Positions 1 to 6,546 of a stretch of DNA of 25,258 nucleotides are shown piece by piece. The position numbers and the translations under genes are program-made. The notes beneath the pieces are model-generated. The model was not told the DNA's origin, searched no databases, and worked only from the letters and a program-made list of their open reading frames with translations. The stretch covers positions 1 through 25,258 of IMG/VR virus record IMGVR_UViG_3300024306_000413, one strand, 5' to 3'. How positions within the stretch are numbered: the first letter of the stretch is position 1; every line of letters starts with the position of its first letter. This DNA comes from a virus.

Positions 1-1
1 G

Positions 2-190
2 AAATTAAGACAAGAAGCTAAATTAGCATTAGCTGGACAGGATCGAGCAGATCGTAATGCAGTTGAACCGGGACGTTATTCTGATACAACAGCAGACATT
101 ACTCAATTGCCTACAAAATATAAAGCAGATAATACTATTGAAGATAATGCCAACGTAGGCGGGCTCATTGCTGGCAGACCTTGGGCGTAA
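2..190 (+). CDS. C-terminal end of a phage protein (5' part outside window)
   Basis: An open frame runs in from the left edge and stops at TAA 188-190, giving 62 residues that end in GGLIAGRPWA. It is hydrophilic, and no domain can be recognised from this fragment. It lies three bases upstream of a structural-protein gene on the same strand, so it is probably also a virion (tail or neck) gene read in the same late transcript. The function is unknown. The call as coding rests on the continuous frame and on the tight spacing to the next start. Confidence 0.6.
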   Translation, partial: KLRQEAKLALAGQDRADRNAVEPGRYSDTTADITQLPTKYKADNTIEDNANVGGLIAGRPWA

Positions 191-193
191 CAT

Positions 194-1525
194 ATGCCGA
201 TCTTAAATCCTAATAGCACTAACTACGAACATCCTTGGGAACCTAACCTTGCTGATCTTCACTTGGTTATGGAGTACAATCAGTTAGGACAGCCTACACT
301 AAGAACCACTAACAAAGTAGGACAGACAGATGCGTTCGGCCGCATACGTATGAGCGAGCCATTTACTCTAGGAGACTACAAACACTTATACGGACTAGAT
401 CCTAACTTCATTGACTACACAGTGAACGGTGGAACTGTAGAATTTCAATCAAACAAAGCCTGTGCTAGACTAACAACTACCAGCAACTCTGCTAGTCGTG
501 TTGTTCATCAGACTAAGTTCTATCATCACTATATGCCAGGCAAAAGTCAGCAGATACTTTCAAGTTTTAACTTCTATGCGGCTACTACTAATGTTACAAA
601 ACGCACAGGTTACTTTGATGACAACAATGGTATATACTTTGAACAAGCAGGAGACGGTACACTAAGTTGGGTAATAAGAACATACACATCTGGCGCACCT
701 GTAGAAAATCGTAAGACACAATCAGAGTGGAATATTGATAAATGTGACGGAACAGGCGGAAGTACATTTGATATAGATATTACTAAGACACAACTATCAT
801 TTATAGAATTCCAATGGCTAGGTGTAGGATCAGTTACTGTAGGATTTGTACACGAAGGTGCCTTTATTCCCTGTCATCAATTTCATCATTCAAATAGTTT
901 AACCACAGTTTATATGAGTACACCAAACTTGCCTGTACGCTGTGAGATTGTAAACACAGGCACTACCACAGGTGCGTACTTTGATCAGATTTGCTCTACT
1001 GTGGCATCAGAAGGCGGCTATGTAGAAGCAGGTACCGATTGGGCTGTGAGTAGTCCTAGCCTAAGAGCATTAGCTTCAGGGGCTACATTGCCAGTCTTAG
1101 CCATTAGACTAAAGACAACCTTTAAAACCTATGCTAACCGTATGATAGTTCGCGCAGGTAATATAAATGTATTCAGCGACGGCGAGAATATTAAATGGCG
1201 TTTAATTAAATTACCAGCTCAATCACAGTTAACAGGTTCAACTTGGGTCGATGTTGATGATGACAGTGGTGTACAATACAACGCTACCTGTACAGCATTT
1301 ACAGACGGCGATGAACTTGATAACGGATTTGTTGGAGCCAGCACACAAGGAAGTCAAAAGGCTGGCGGAGCACCGGCAGCAAACATCCCTAGTTCAGCCA
1401 AAAAGAATTATATTATACAAAACTATGATAGTTCCGACAGCGAGATATATGTAGTAGTGGCAACTAATCTCGGAGCACAAAGTACAAATGTTGGAGTTGG
1501 CTTTCAATGGCGAGAGATTTATTAA
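194..1525 (+). CDS. Phage virion structural protein (tail/fibre-type)
   Basis: This 443-residue protein has the look of a large beta-rich virion protein: many Thr, Ser, Gly and Asn, few charged runs, no signal peptide and no membrane segment. Around residues 46-58 it carries DAFGRIRMSEPFTL, followed by a conserved-looking stretch with HHYMPGKSQ near 110-118. I associate this with structural proteins of marine T4-like and pelagic phages, from memory of the family. It follows the preceding partial gene by three bases, so the two are probably co-transcribed. The start is the ATG of CATATGCC. The exact virion position (tail fibre, collar or whisker) cannot be decided from the sequence alone. Confidence 0.7.
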   Translation: MPILNPNSTNYEHPWEPNLADLHLVMEYNQLGQPTLRTTNKVGQTDAFGRIRMSEPFTLGDYKHLYGLDPNFIDYTVNGGTVEFQSNKACARLTTTSNSASRVVHQTKFYHHYMPGKSQQILSSFNFYAATTNVTKRTGYFDDNNGIYFEQAGDGTLSWVIRTYTSGAPVENRKTQSEWNIDKCDGTGGSTFDIDITKTQLSFIEFQWLGVGSVTVGFVHEGAFIPCHQFHHSNSLTTVYMSTPNLPVRCEIVNTGTTTGAYFDQICSTVASEGGYVEAGTDWAVSSPSLRALASGATLPVLAIRLKTTFKTYANRMIVRAGNINVFSDGENIKWRLIKLPAQSQLTGSTWVDVDDDSGVQYNATCTAFTDGDELDNGFVGASTQGSQKAGGAPAANIPSSAKKNYIIQNYDSSDSEIYVVVATNLGAQSTNVGVGFQWREIY

Positions 1526-1534
1526 GGAAGTACT

Positions 1535-1684
1535 ATGAGCGAATACCAAAGACTTACGTGTAATCATTGTAAACATCCCGCACATTGCGGACATAGCTGT
1601 TTAGAAGAAACCTGCGATCACTGTTCAGAATGTGCCTGCGATCGTTGTCAAGCAGAAGATGAACACAAACGTGGTTATAACTGA
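1535..1684 (+). CDS. Cys-rich 49-residue mini-protein
   Basis: This short frame begins at ATG 1535, with AAGGAAG as a good ribosome binding site at 1524-1530, and ends at TGA 1682-1684. The product has nine Cys (residues 9, 12, 18, 22, 27, 30, 33, 35, 38) and six His in 49 residues. They are arranged as repeated CxxC or CxxxC pairs, which suggests a zinc- or metal-binding knuckle protein. Its end overlaps the start of the next gene by 26 bases, suggesting translational coupling. No family is recognised. It could be a regulator or metal-binding chaperone, but that is inference. Confidence 0.6.
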   Translation: MSEYQRLTCNHCKHPAHCGHSCLEETCDHCSECACDRCQAEDEHKRGYN

Positions 1685-2303
1685 TAACAAGTTTGATCCA
1701 AACGGTTATTGGGATCAACCTATTGCTAAGATATTGTTTTTACCCACAGCAGAAGATGTAGCATTGTTTGATCAAAACGGCTACGATCTTACTGTACTAG
1801 AACAACATTTTGCCTACGGTAATTACGCTAAACCAAAGAAGCACAGAGAACATATACGTGCTTTGAAACAAGATTGGTTTGTACAAGAGCCTACTATTGT
1901 GGGCCCTGTACTTAATCATAGTTTGTTGTTTGAACGTAAAGGCTATACAGGAGAGGCCCTTGAAGAGCTACAAAATTGGGCCAAATCATTGCCATTAATT
2001 TATAAAATTATATCTCTTCGCCCTAAGTGGGGATTAGATTTTAGTATGGACTGGGTTGATACTAAAGGTAATGTTTTTGAAATATTACACTGGGAATGGG
2101 ATAGTTTTAACTACGAAGAAATAGAAAGCATTCGCAAAACCGTAGAACCTATATTGTTGTCCATTGACTGGCTTGATGCAGGAAAACAAATATTAAATCT
2201 CAAGGAACAATGGCATCATTTAGATTTTTTTGCTCAAAGCCGTTGGAAATGCGATTATTTTGGTATTCCTGAAGAAAGATTTAAGATGGTATCCTGGAAA
2301 TAA
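1659..2303 (+). CDS. Hypothetical protein, aromatic-rich
   Basis: The product has 214 residues if the ATG at 1659 (MNTNVVITDNKFDP) is used. A GTG nine codons upstream would also keep the frame open, but it lies deep inside the Cys-rich gene and has no ribosome binding site. The protein is soluble and rich in Trp, Tyr and Phe, with segments such as WDQPIAKILFLPTAEDVALF and DFSMDWVDTKGNVFEILHWE. No motif, signal peptide or membrane helix is seen. The gene overlaps the upstream mini-protein and is followed by a late-promoter-like motif that reuses its stop codon. I do not recognise the family. Confidence 0.65.
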   Translation: MNTNVVITDNKFDPNGYWDQPIAKILFLPTAEDVALFDQNGYDLTVLEQHFAYGNYAKPKKHREHIRALKQDWFVQEPTIVGPVLNHSLLFERKGYTGEALEELQNWAKSLPLIYKIISLRPKWGLDFSMDWVDTKGNVFEILHWEWDSFNYEEIESIRKTVEPILLSIDWLDAGKQILNLKEQWHHLDFFAQSRWKCDYFGIPEERFKMVSWK

Positions 2304-2306
2304 ATA
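2299..2306 (+). promoter_or_regulatory. T4-type late promoter motif
   Basis: AATAAATA matches seven of eight bases of the T4 late consensus TATAAATA. It contains the TAA stop of the upstream gene. The motif ends 25 bases before the endonuclease start. It is one of a series in this window. Confidence 0.5.
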
Positions 2307-2331
2307 CACAGTTAATTTTAGGATAACCGTA

Positions 2332-3132
2332 ATGAATAAATTTTTAATTATATTAGCACTTTTTACTTCTCAGGCATTTGCTTGGGAACAACGTGCTCCA
2401 CTACCAGTTGATGCCTGCAAAGTACACAGCCCCTATGGATGGGCACAGACTGTACGTCAGATACAGCCTATTTGCAGAGAAGCATATCTAGTAGGCTATG
2501 ATGCTCCTGTTAAGATTCCTGCTTATGTAAGCTACACATTATTGCCACAAAATGCTCTAGGTTGTTTTCCTAGAACAGATGCTTTTGTTGCGGACAAATC
2601 AGTCCCAAACGGAGCGACCCCGTCGGACTATGCTGGGACTGGCTACGACAAGGGCCATGCAGCACCGGACGGGGATATGAGCTGGAGTCAACAAGTAGAG
2701 TACGAAAGTTTTTTGATGACGAATATGTATCCCCAACACGGGAGCCTAAATCGTGGGATTTGGAAGTTACTGGAAACTTCCGTGCGTGGGTGGGCCTTTC
2801 AACAGAACCGCCCGTTTACCGTATACGTTGGGGCTATATATGGCGCTGGTGACAAATACATCGGTAACGGAGTTATAGTTCCACACGCTTACTATAAGAT
2901 CGTTGTTGATCAACAAACAGGCGCTGTGGCAGGTTGGAGATTTCCACACGGTGCTCCCTACGGCAACCTAGGCAACGACCTAACTAAATTTAGAACTGCT
3001 ATACGCGATATTCAAGCAGAAGCAAATGTTGTATTTGGTTTTCCAGGTACTGCCAAAGAGCTGGCACCAGGGCAAGAATGGCCCGTAGATTTTGGTGCTT
3101 TGACTAATGCAAAACGAGCTAAATGCAAATAA
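2332..3132 (+). CDS. Secreted NucA-type DNA/RNA non-specific endonuclease
   Basis: This 266-residue protein opens with a clear signal peptide (positive MNK, hydrophobic LIILALF, cleavage likely after QAFA at residue 17). The catalytic core follows: DKGHAAP at 106-112 is a variant of the DRGH signature of the beta-beta-alpha-metal nucleases, with His109 as general base. Asn140 and Glu148 in NRGIWKLLE fit the metal-binding helix. Four Cys outside the signal may form disulfides, fitting export. The enzyme would cut DNA and RNA in the periplasm or outside the cell, for example to scavenge nucleotides or block incoming DNA. The start is ATG 2332, which has AGGA upstream; a longer frame upstream is an artefact. 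The middle of the gene is more G+C-rich than its flanks. Confidence 0.85.
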   Translation: MNKFLIILALFTSQAFAWEQRAPLPVDACKVHSPYGWAQTVRQIQPICREAYLVGYDAPVKIPAYVSYTLLPQNALGCFPRTDAFVADKSVPNGATPSDYAGTGYDKGHAAPDGDMSWSQQVEYESFLMTNMYPQHGSLNRGIWKLLETSVRGWAFQQNRPFTVYVGAIYGAGDKYIGNGVIVPHAYYKIVVDQQTGAVAGWRFPHGAPYGNLGNDLTKFRTAIRDIQAEANVVFGFPGTAKELAPGQEWPVDFGALTNAKRAKCK

Positions 3133-3135
3133 ATA
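3128..3135 (+). promoter_or_regulatory. T4-type late promoter motif (very close to start codon)
   Basis: AATAAATA includes the TAA stop of the endonuclease gene. The next start codon lies only four bases downstream. If transcription began the usual six or so bases after the motif, the message would start at or just inside that start codon. The site may therefore be fortuitous, or it may serve genes further downstream. Confidence 0.35.
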
Positions 3136-3139
3136 TATT

Positions 3140-4015
3140 ATGCGACCAGAATCTTACCAAATATTTGCCCAACTTTTAGAAGGACACTTAGACGAAGCTA
3201 GTACTTCTATGAATCTTATTGCCGGACAGCCTGGCGGTAAAGAAGTAGTTCAGGCTCTACACAAAGACCTAAAACTTGCACACGATATTGGATATCGTCC
3301 AGTAGATAAAATATCTTGGAGCGATTTAAAAAATGCCTATGAAGGTGCCTGGGTTATTATACAAGGAGCCAAGGGTACCGGAGCTATTAAATCCGGACGT
3401 AACGGTACCTATGATGCAGTTGCCAGTAGCGGTGGCCCGATTGACACTACATCAGACGGTCGTGGCGGAAATATTCTAGATTTCTTAAAATCAAAAATTG
3501 GTAAGCTACAAAAGTTTTATGTGGGCAAGAACACTAGAGCAGTCACTGATAAACAGCGCAAACGTGCAGATGCACAACAAGGCGCCGGCGGCACACAAGA
3601 AGTTACACAAGAAACTCTAGTTAAAAAATTTCGCCCAATGTGGATTCGTGCTACCACAGCGGCCATAGCAGACGTTAAAGGTCACGTGGCCAATATGATC
3701 AAGAACGATGCGTTTGAAAAAGCACAAAAGAAACTTAATCACGTAAGTAAACTGCAAAGCGGATTAGAAGCATTAGAAGCAGGCGAAGATGTTACGCCAG
3801 AGTTTGTTACTAATGCTATTAACGTTTCGGTGTTAATGGCCGCAAGTCATTATTATCCAGAACAGACTGGTAGTATAACAAAAAGTTATGGTAGTAGATT
3901 TAGTGCCCAACGTTCAGAAGGCACACAACAATTATTAAAAGACATTGCCGGTGGAGATCAAAAGAAGCTTGGAGCAGTTCTTTCATTCTTTAAAAGGGCT
4001 TTGATAACAGGATGA
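3140..4015 (+). CDS. Hypothetical phage protein with capsid-targeting-like N-terminus
   Basis: The product has 291 residues from ATG 3140 (MRPESYQIFAQLLEG). An upstream in-frame ATG at 3107 lies inside the endonuclease gene and is less likely. The protein is basic in its middle (KSKIGKLQKFYVGKNTRAV, near residues 115-133) and helical toward the end, with no recognised domain, signal peptide or membrane helix. The first 15 residues end in LLE-G, which fits the T4 prohead protease rule (Leu/Ile-x-Glu before Ala/Gly/Ser) and resembles other N-termini in this window. The next gene starts within its stop codon (ATGA). The likely role is an internal head protein, by inference. Confidence 0.65.
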   Translation: MRPESYQIFAQLLEGHLDEASTSMNLIAGQPGGKEVVQALHKDLKLAHDIGYRPVDKISWSDLKNAYEGAWVIIQGAKGTGAIKSGRNGTYDAVASSGGPIDTTSDGRGGNILDFLKSKIGKLQKFYVGKNTRAVTDKQRKRADAQQGAGGTQEVTQETLVKKFRPMWIRATTAAIADVKGHVANMIKNDAFEKAQKKLNHVSKLQSGLEALEAGEDVTPEFVTNAINVSVLMAASHYYPEQTGSITKSYGSRFSAQRSEGTQQLLKDIAGGDQKKLGAVLSFFKRALITG

Positions 4016-5133
4016 AACTAGATCAAATCGTATTAGAAGCCAACATTGCGGCAAAATTAAAAGATCCAAAGACTGTTAAGATGCTTGGAATTGCAATGCG
4101 TCACGACAGCACATTACCAAAAGATAAGGTTGCTAAGTTAGGTCCTAAACCAGACGATCAAGCAATTTTACAACTATGGAGTGAACTATTAGATACATCA
4201 CTTCGTTCAACAGACTACGGCGACCTTTCACAAGACGGTAAGTTTGACGATTGGTTGACACGTCTTTATATGAACGGTGTAGTAGACTATGAGGATATCA
4301 ACGGTGAAGGTGGGGATGCCCTAGGTGCTTGGAAAGCTCTAAGTATACGCGGTAAGCTCAAAGAGCCGCATCAGGATTTTAATCGTTTTAAAAATCTACG
4401 CCAGATTCAAGCAATTGTACAGACTAGAGAATACCGAGACGAATTACGTAAGATTAAAGATGCTGAAGTTATTGAGAAACATAAGCGTGAAAAGAAAGAA
4501 TCTATATTGATCAACAATGATCGTTTCCTAGTAACATTACCTTACAACTACGGTGCTTGTTATACATTCAATAACTCCGAAGGTTATCAGGCAAGTTTCT
4601 GTACAGGATCTAGTTCAGGTCTACGTTGGTTTGAACGCTATGCTCCAGAAGGTCCTATCGTTAGTATTGTTGATAAACAAAATCAAGACGATGTAAACGG
4701 TAAGTGGCAGATGCACGCCCCAACAGGACAGATGAACAACGGTAATCAATCGTTGAGTTATAGCCGTGGAGATGAAAAGTTTGCTGAACTATTCCCCGGA
4801 TTGCTTAAAGAAATTATCGCTGCTATGAAATCTAAAGCAGAAGAAATCAAGCAGAATTCTAAAGATATAACTCCAGACGGTTACGACATTGATAAAGCAA
4901 TTGCAGACATTAAATCTAGATTGCCATATTCATATGCATCTGAACCAGAGAAGAAAGAAGATGAGCCAGCTGAAGAAGGTCCCGGAATGTTTATAGTTAC
5001 ACTTCTTCAAAATGGACGAACAGCTCGTATTGAAGCAGAAAGCGAAGAAGATGCTATTCGTAGAGTTATTGAAAGACATCCAAGTATTCATAGAGAACAA
5101 CTTAGAGTCGAAAGAGATCGCGAAGGCAATTAA
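4012..5133 (+). CDS. Hypothetical phage protein with capsid-targeting-like N-terminus
   Basis: This 373-residue protein is translationally coupled to the upstream gene through ATGA. It begins MKLDQIVLEA, another short N-terminus ending in Leu-Glu-Ala, like a prohead-protease site. The centre (about residues 164-245) has aromatic and Gly-rich strands: FLVTLPYNYGACYTF, then FCTGSSSGLRWFERYAPEGP, then IVSIVDK and WQMHAPTGQM. This order resembles a widespread phage domain with a WCTA-type motif followed by a GPLYII-type strand, whose function I do not know. The C-terminus has a separate small alpha/beta module, MFIVTLLQNGRTARIEAES, near 325-345. No catalytic assignment is possible. Confidence 0.65.
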   Translation: MKLDQIVLEANIAAKLKDPKTVKMLGIAMRHDSTLPKDKVAKLGPKPDDQAILQLWSELLDTSLRSTDYGDLSQDGKFDDWLTRLYMNGVVDYEDINGEGGDALGAWKALSIRGKLKEPHQDFNRFKNLRQIQAIVQTREYRDELRKIKDAEVIEKHKREKKESILINNDRFLVTLPYNYGACYTFNNSEGYQASFCTGSSSGLRWFERYAPEGPIVSIVDKQNQDDVNGKWQMHAPTGQMNNGNQSLSYSRGDEKFAELFPGLLKEIIAAMKSKAEEIKQNSKDITPDGYDIDKAIADIKSRLPYSYASEPEKKEDEPAEEGPGMFIVTLLQNGRTARIEAESEEDAIRRVIERHPSIHREQLRVERDREGN

Positions 5134-5144
5134 AAACACCCTAC

Positions 5145-5226
5145 CTTAGGACGTTATCGTTACTTTGGGTGGCCCGGCTGCTGGGCAGGGGATTATGGGA
5201 GTCGTGCCCCGGAATGGTCCCCTAAG
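5145..5226 (+). ncRNA. Candidate structured RNA (three-stem G+C-rich island)
   Basis: The 114-base gap before the amidotransferase-like gene holds a stretch of roughly two-thirds G+C in an A+T-rich genome. By eye it folds into a three-way junction. The closing stem pairs CTTA 5145-5148 and GGAC 5149-5152 with GTCC 5217-5220 and TAAG 5223-5226, leaving CC bulged. One hairpin is GCCC 5172-5175 with GGGC 5183-5186; another is GGGG 5188-5191 with CCCC 5207-5210. No run of T follows, so it is not a simple terminator. It could be a leader or riboswitch for the next gene, a small RNA, or a processing site. I recognise no known family. Confidence 0.35.
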
Positions 5227-5247
5227 TGAGCATTTACATTTTGTCCA

Positions 5248-5871
5248 ATGAAAATTGCTTTATTCATACATCAACCTGTTTGCGCAGTTGATTCAGCTAA
5301 TGGAATTATAAAAGCATTATCCCCCCAACATTCTTTTAAATTATTCTCCAAAGACGAAGTAGAAACCACTTTCTTTGATGATGTGGACTGTGTATGCTTT
5401 CCAGGAGGCTTTGGAGATGCAGACAGATTTGATACATTAGTAAAATGGAATTATGATGCTGTAAAACACTTCGTTAGCAATGGCGGAAAGTATTTAGGAA
5501 TATGTATGGGAGCGTATTGGGCCGGCCCAGACTATTTTGATTTATTAGATAACGTTGAGGTTACACAATATATCAAACGTCCCAATACCTGCACTAGAAG
5601 ACCCCACCCTAAAGCAATGCCAGTGAAGTGGCTAGACAATTTTGAAAGGATGTATTTCTATGACGGTTGTGCATTTGTTGGGAATAATATGGACGTTGTG
5701 GCTAGCTATAGCAATAGTGATCCTATGGCGATTGTGCAAAAGAATATCGGACTAATAGGTTGCCATCCAGAAAGCGAACAGTGGTGGTATGATAAAAAAT
5801 ACCTTGAGCCGCATTGGCATCAAGGTACTCATTATCAGTTACTGTTAGATTTTGTTAACCGTTTACGATAA
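5248..5871 (+). CDS. Class I glutamine-amidotransferase-like protein (BPL_N type)
   Basis: This 207-residue protein has the flavodoxin-like amidotransferase fold. It starts MKIALFIHQP, then has the strand and loop CVCFPGGFGDADRF (residues 48-61), the nucleophile elbow GICMGAYWA with Cys86, and GCHPESE with His173 and Glu175, completing a Cys-His-Glu triad. The PGG loop with GICMGAY most resembles the BPL_N family (the N-terminal-like domain of eukaryotic biotin protein ligase), whose reaction is unclear. No synthetase partner is fused, so the ammonia acceptor, if any, is unknown. The gene follows the structured island and ends in a 17-base convergent overlap with the minus-strand phosphatase gene. 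Family confidence is good; function is open. Confidence 0.8.
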   Translation: MKIALFIHQPVCAVDSANGIIKALSPQHSFKLFSKDEVETTFFDDVDCVCFPGGFGDADRFDTLVKWNYDAVKHFVSNGGKYLGICMGAYWAGPDYFDLLDNVEVTQYIKRPNTCTRRPHPKAMPVKWLDNFERMYFYDGCAFVGNNMDVVASYSNSDPMAIVQKNIGLIGCHPESEQWWYDKKYLEPHWHQGTHYQLLLDFVNRLR

Positions 5872-6442
5872 TTTCGTAAATGTCTTTCCAGGATTGAACT
5901 CTTGGAATTTCTGCGTGTTCAAAATCCATATTGTGACCGTGTTCCATAAGCAGAGGTTTTAGTCCTACGTTATGACCAGCGACGGCATTGGTGATTTTAT
6001 CTTCAATCCACCAGCAGCCTGTCCCACGATATTGTTCTAACACTTCGTCTTTGTCTGCACCTGTGTCTAGGATAATAAACTTATCAAATGCAGTTTCACC
6101 AAACAACTTACGCATATTCATCTTACGTAGTTTTTGAGCGTTACGATCTTTGCTTAGGCTAGTGATACAATGGAATACATAACCGTGTTCTTCGTGTAAG
6201 CGTTTTACATAATGTTGAGCATCACGTAGGGCAGGTAAAAATCCCATATGAGCAGATTCATTAAAAATCTTAATCAGCTTCTTGCCCTGCTCCATATCAA
6301 TACCGTAGCGTTTACCAATGCTATAAACAAATTGGCTACCTTCTTGACGTTTGAATCCGTGTTCCTGCATCCAAACATCAAATGCCCATTCCCAATCTAG
6401 TAGAACGCCATCGGCGTCAGTGAGTATTACTTTGTCTTTCAT
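5855..6442 (-). CDS. HAD-family phosphatase
   Basis: This 195-residue protein, read on the minus strand, carries the HAD motifs. ILTDADGVLLDW gives nucleophile Asp9 and acid Asp11. CITSLSKDRN around Thr94-Ser95 is motif II. Lys131 in DTGADKDE may be motif III, and WWIEDKITN with Glu147 and Asp148 is motif IV. It is about the size of 5'(3')-deoxyribonucleotidases and similar small HAD enzymes, so a nucleotide or sugar phosphatase role is plausible but not proven. It stands alone against the surrounding plus-strand genes, with a consensus sigma70 promoter just upstream, which implies early transcription by host polymerase. Its 3' end overlaps the amidotransferase-like gene tail to tail. Confidence 0.8.
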   Translation of the reverse strand: MKDKVILTDADGVLLDWEWAFDVWMQEHGFKRQEGSQFVYSIGKRYGIDMEQGKKLIKIFNESAHMGFLPALRDAQHYVKRLHEEHGYVFHCITSLSKDRNAQKLRKMNMRKLFGETAFDKFIILDTGADKDEVLEQYRGTGCWWIEDKITNAVAGHNVGLKPLLMEHGHNMDFEHAEIPRVQSWKDIYEIIVNG

Positions 6443-6472
6443 TGTATGTCCAATCTATTATTTTACTCTAAT

Positions 6473-6501
6473 ATTATATACTCAGATAATGATTTTGTCA
6501 A
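6473..6501 (-). promoter_or_regulatory. Consensus sigma70 promoter for HAD gene
   Basis: On the minus strand, TTGACA (6496-6501) and TATAAT (6473-6478) are both perfect hexamers separated by exactly 17 bases. The predicted start is near 6466, about 24 bases before the HAD gene start at 6442. A promoter this strong suggests immediate-early expression by the host RNA polymerase. Confidence 0.85.
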
Positions 6502-6517
6502 GTCCTCTAGAAGAGCC

Positions 6518-6524
6518 ATAAATA
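6518..6524 (+). promoter_or_regulatory. T4-type late promoter motif for isocitrate lyase
   Basis: ATAAATA (in CATAAATACTA) lies 22 bases before the lyase start, followed by a strong AAGGAG ribosome binding site at 6535-6540. The intergenic region thus holds an early host-type promoter facing left and a late-type motif facing right. Confidence 0.55.
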
Positions 6525-6546
6525 CTAGGCTTTTAAGGAGAACCAA

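Noticed and set aside
1632-1658. GTG start nine codons upstream of the 1659 ATG
   Set aside because: It lies deep within the Cys-rich gene with no ribosome binding site; the ATG at 1659 gives a sensible N-terminus.
2230-2331. Longer N-terminus for the endonuclease
   Set aside because: The extra residues overlap the upstream gene and would bury a clear signal peptide that begins at 2332.
5145-5226. tRNA or known riboswitch in the structured island
   Set aside because: No cloverleaf, TTC-type loop, anticodon arm, glnA motif or other riboswitch signature could be matched by eye.
5150-5251. Small open frame through the G+C-rich island, ending in ATGA overlap with the next gene
   Set aside because: It has no ATG until 5195 and no ribosome binding site, and long open frames are expected by chance in G+C-rich sequence; the base pairing is more convincing.
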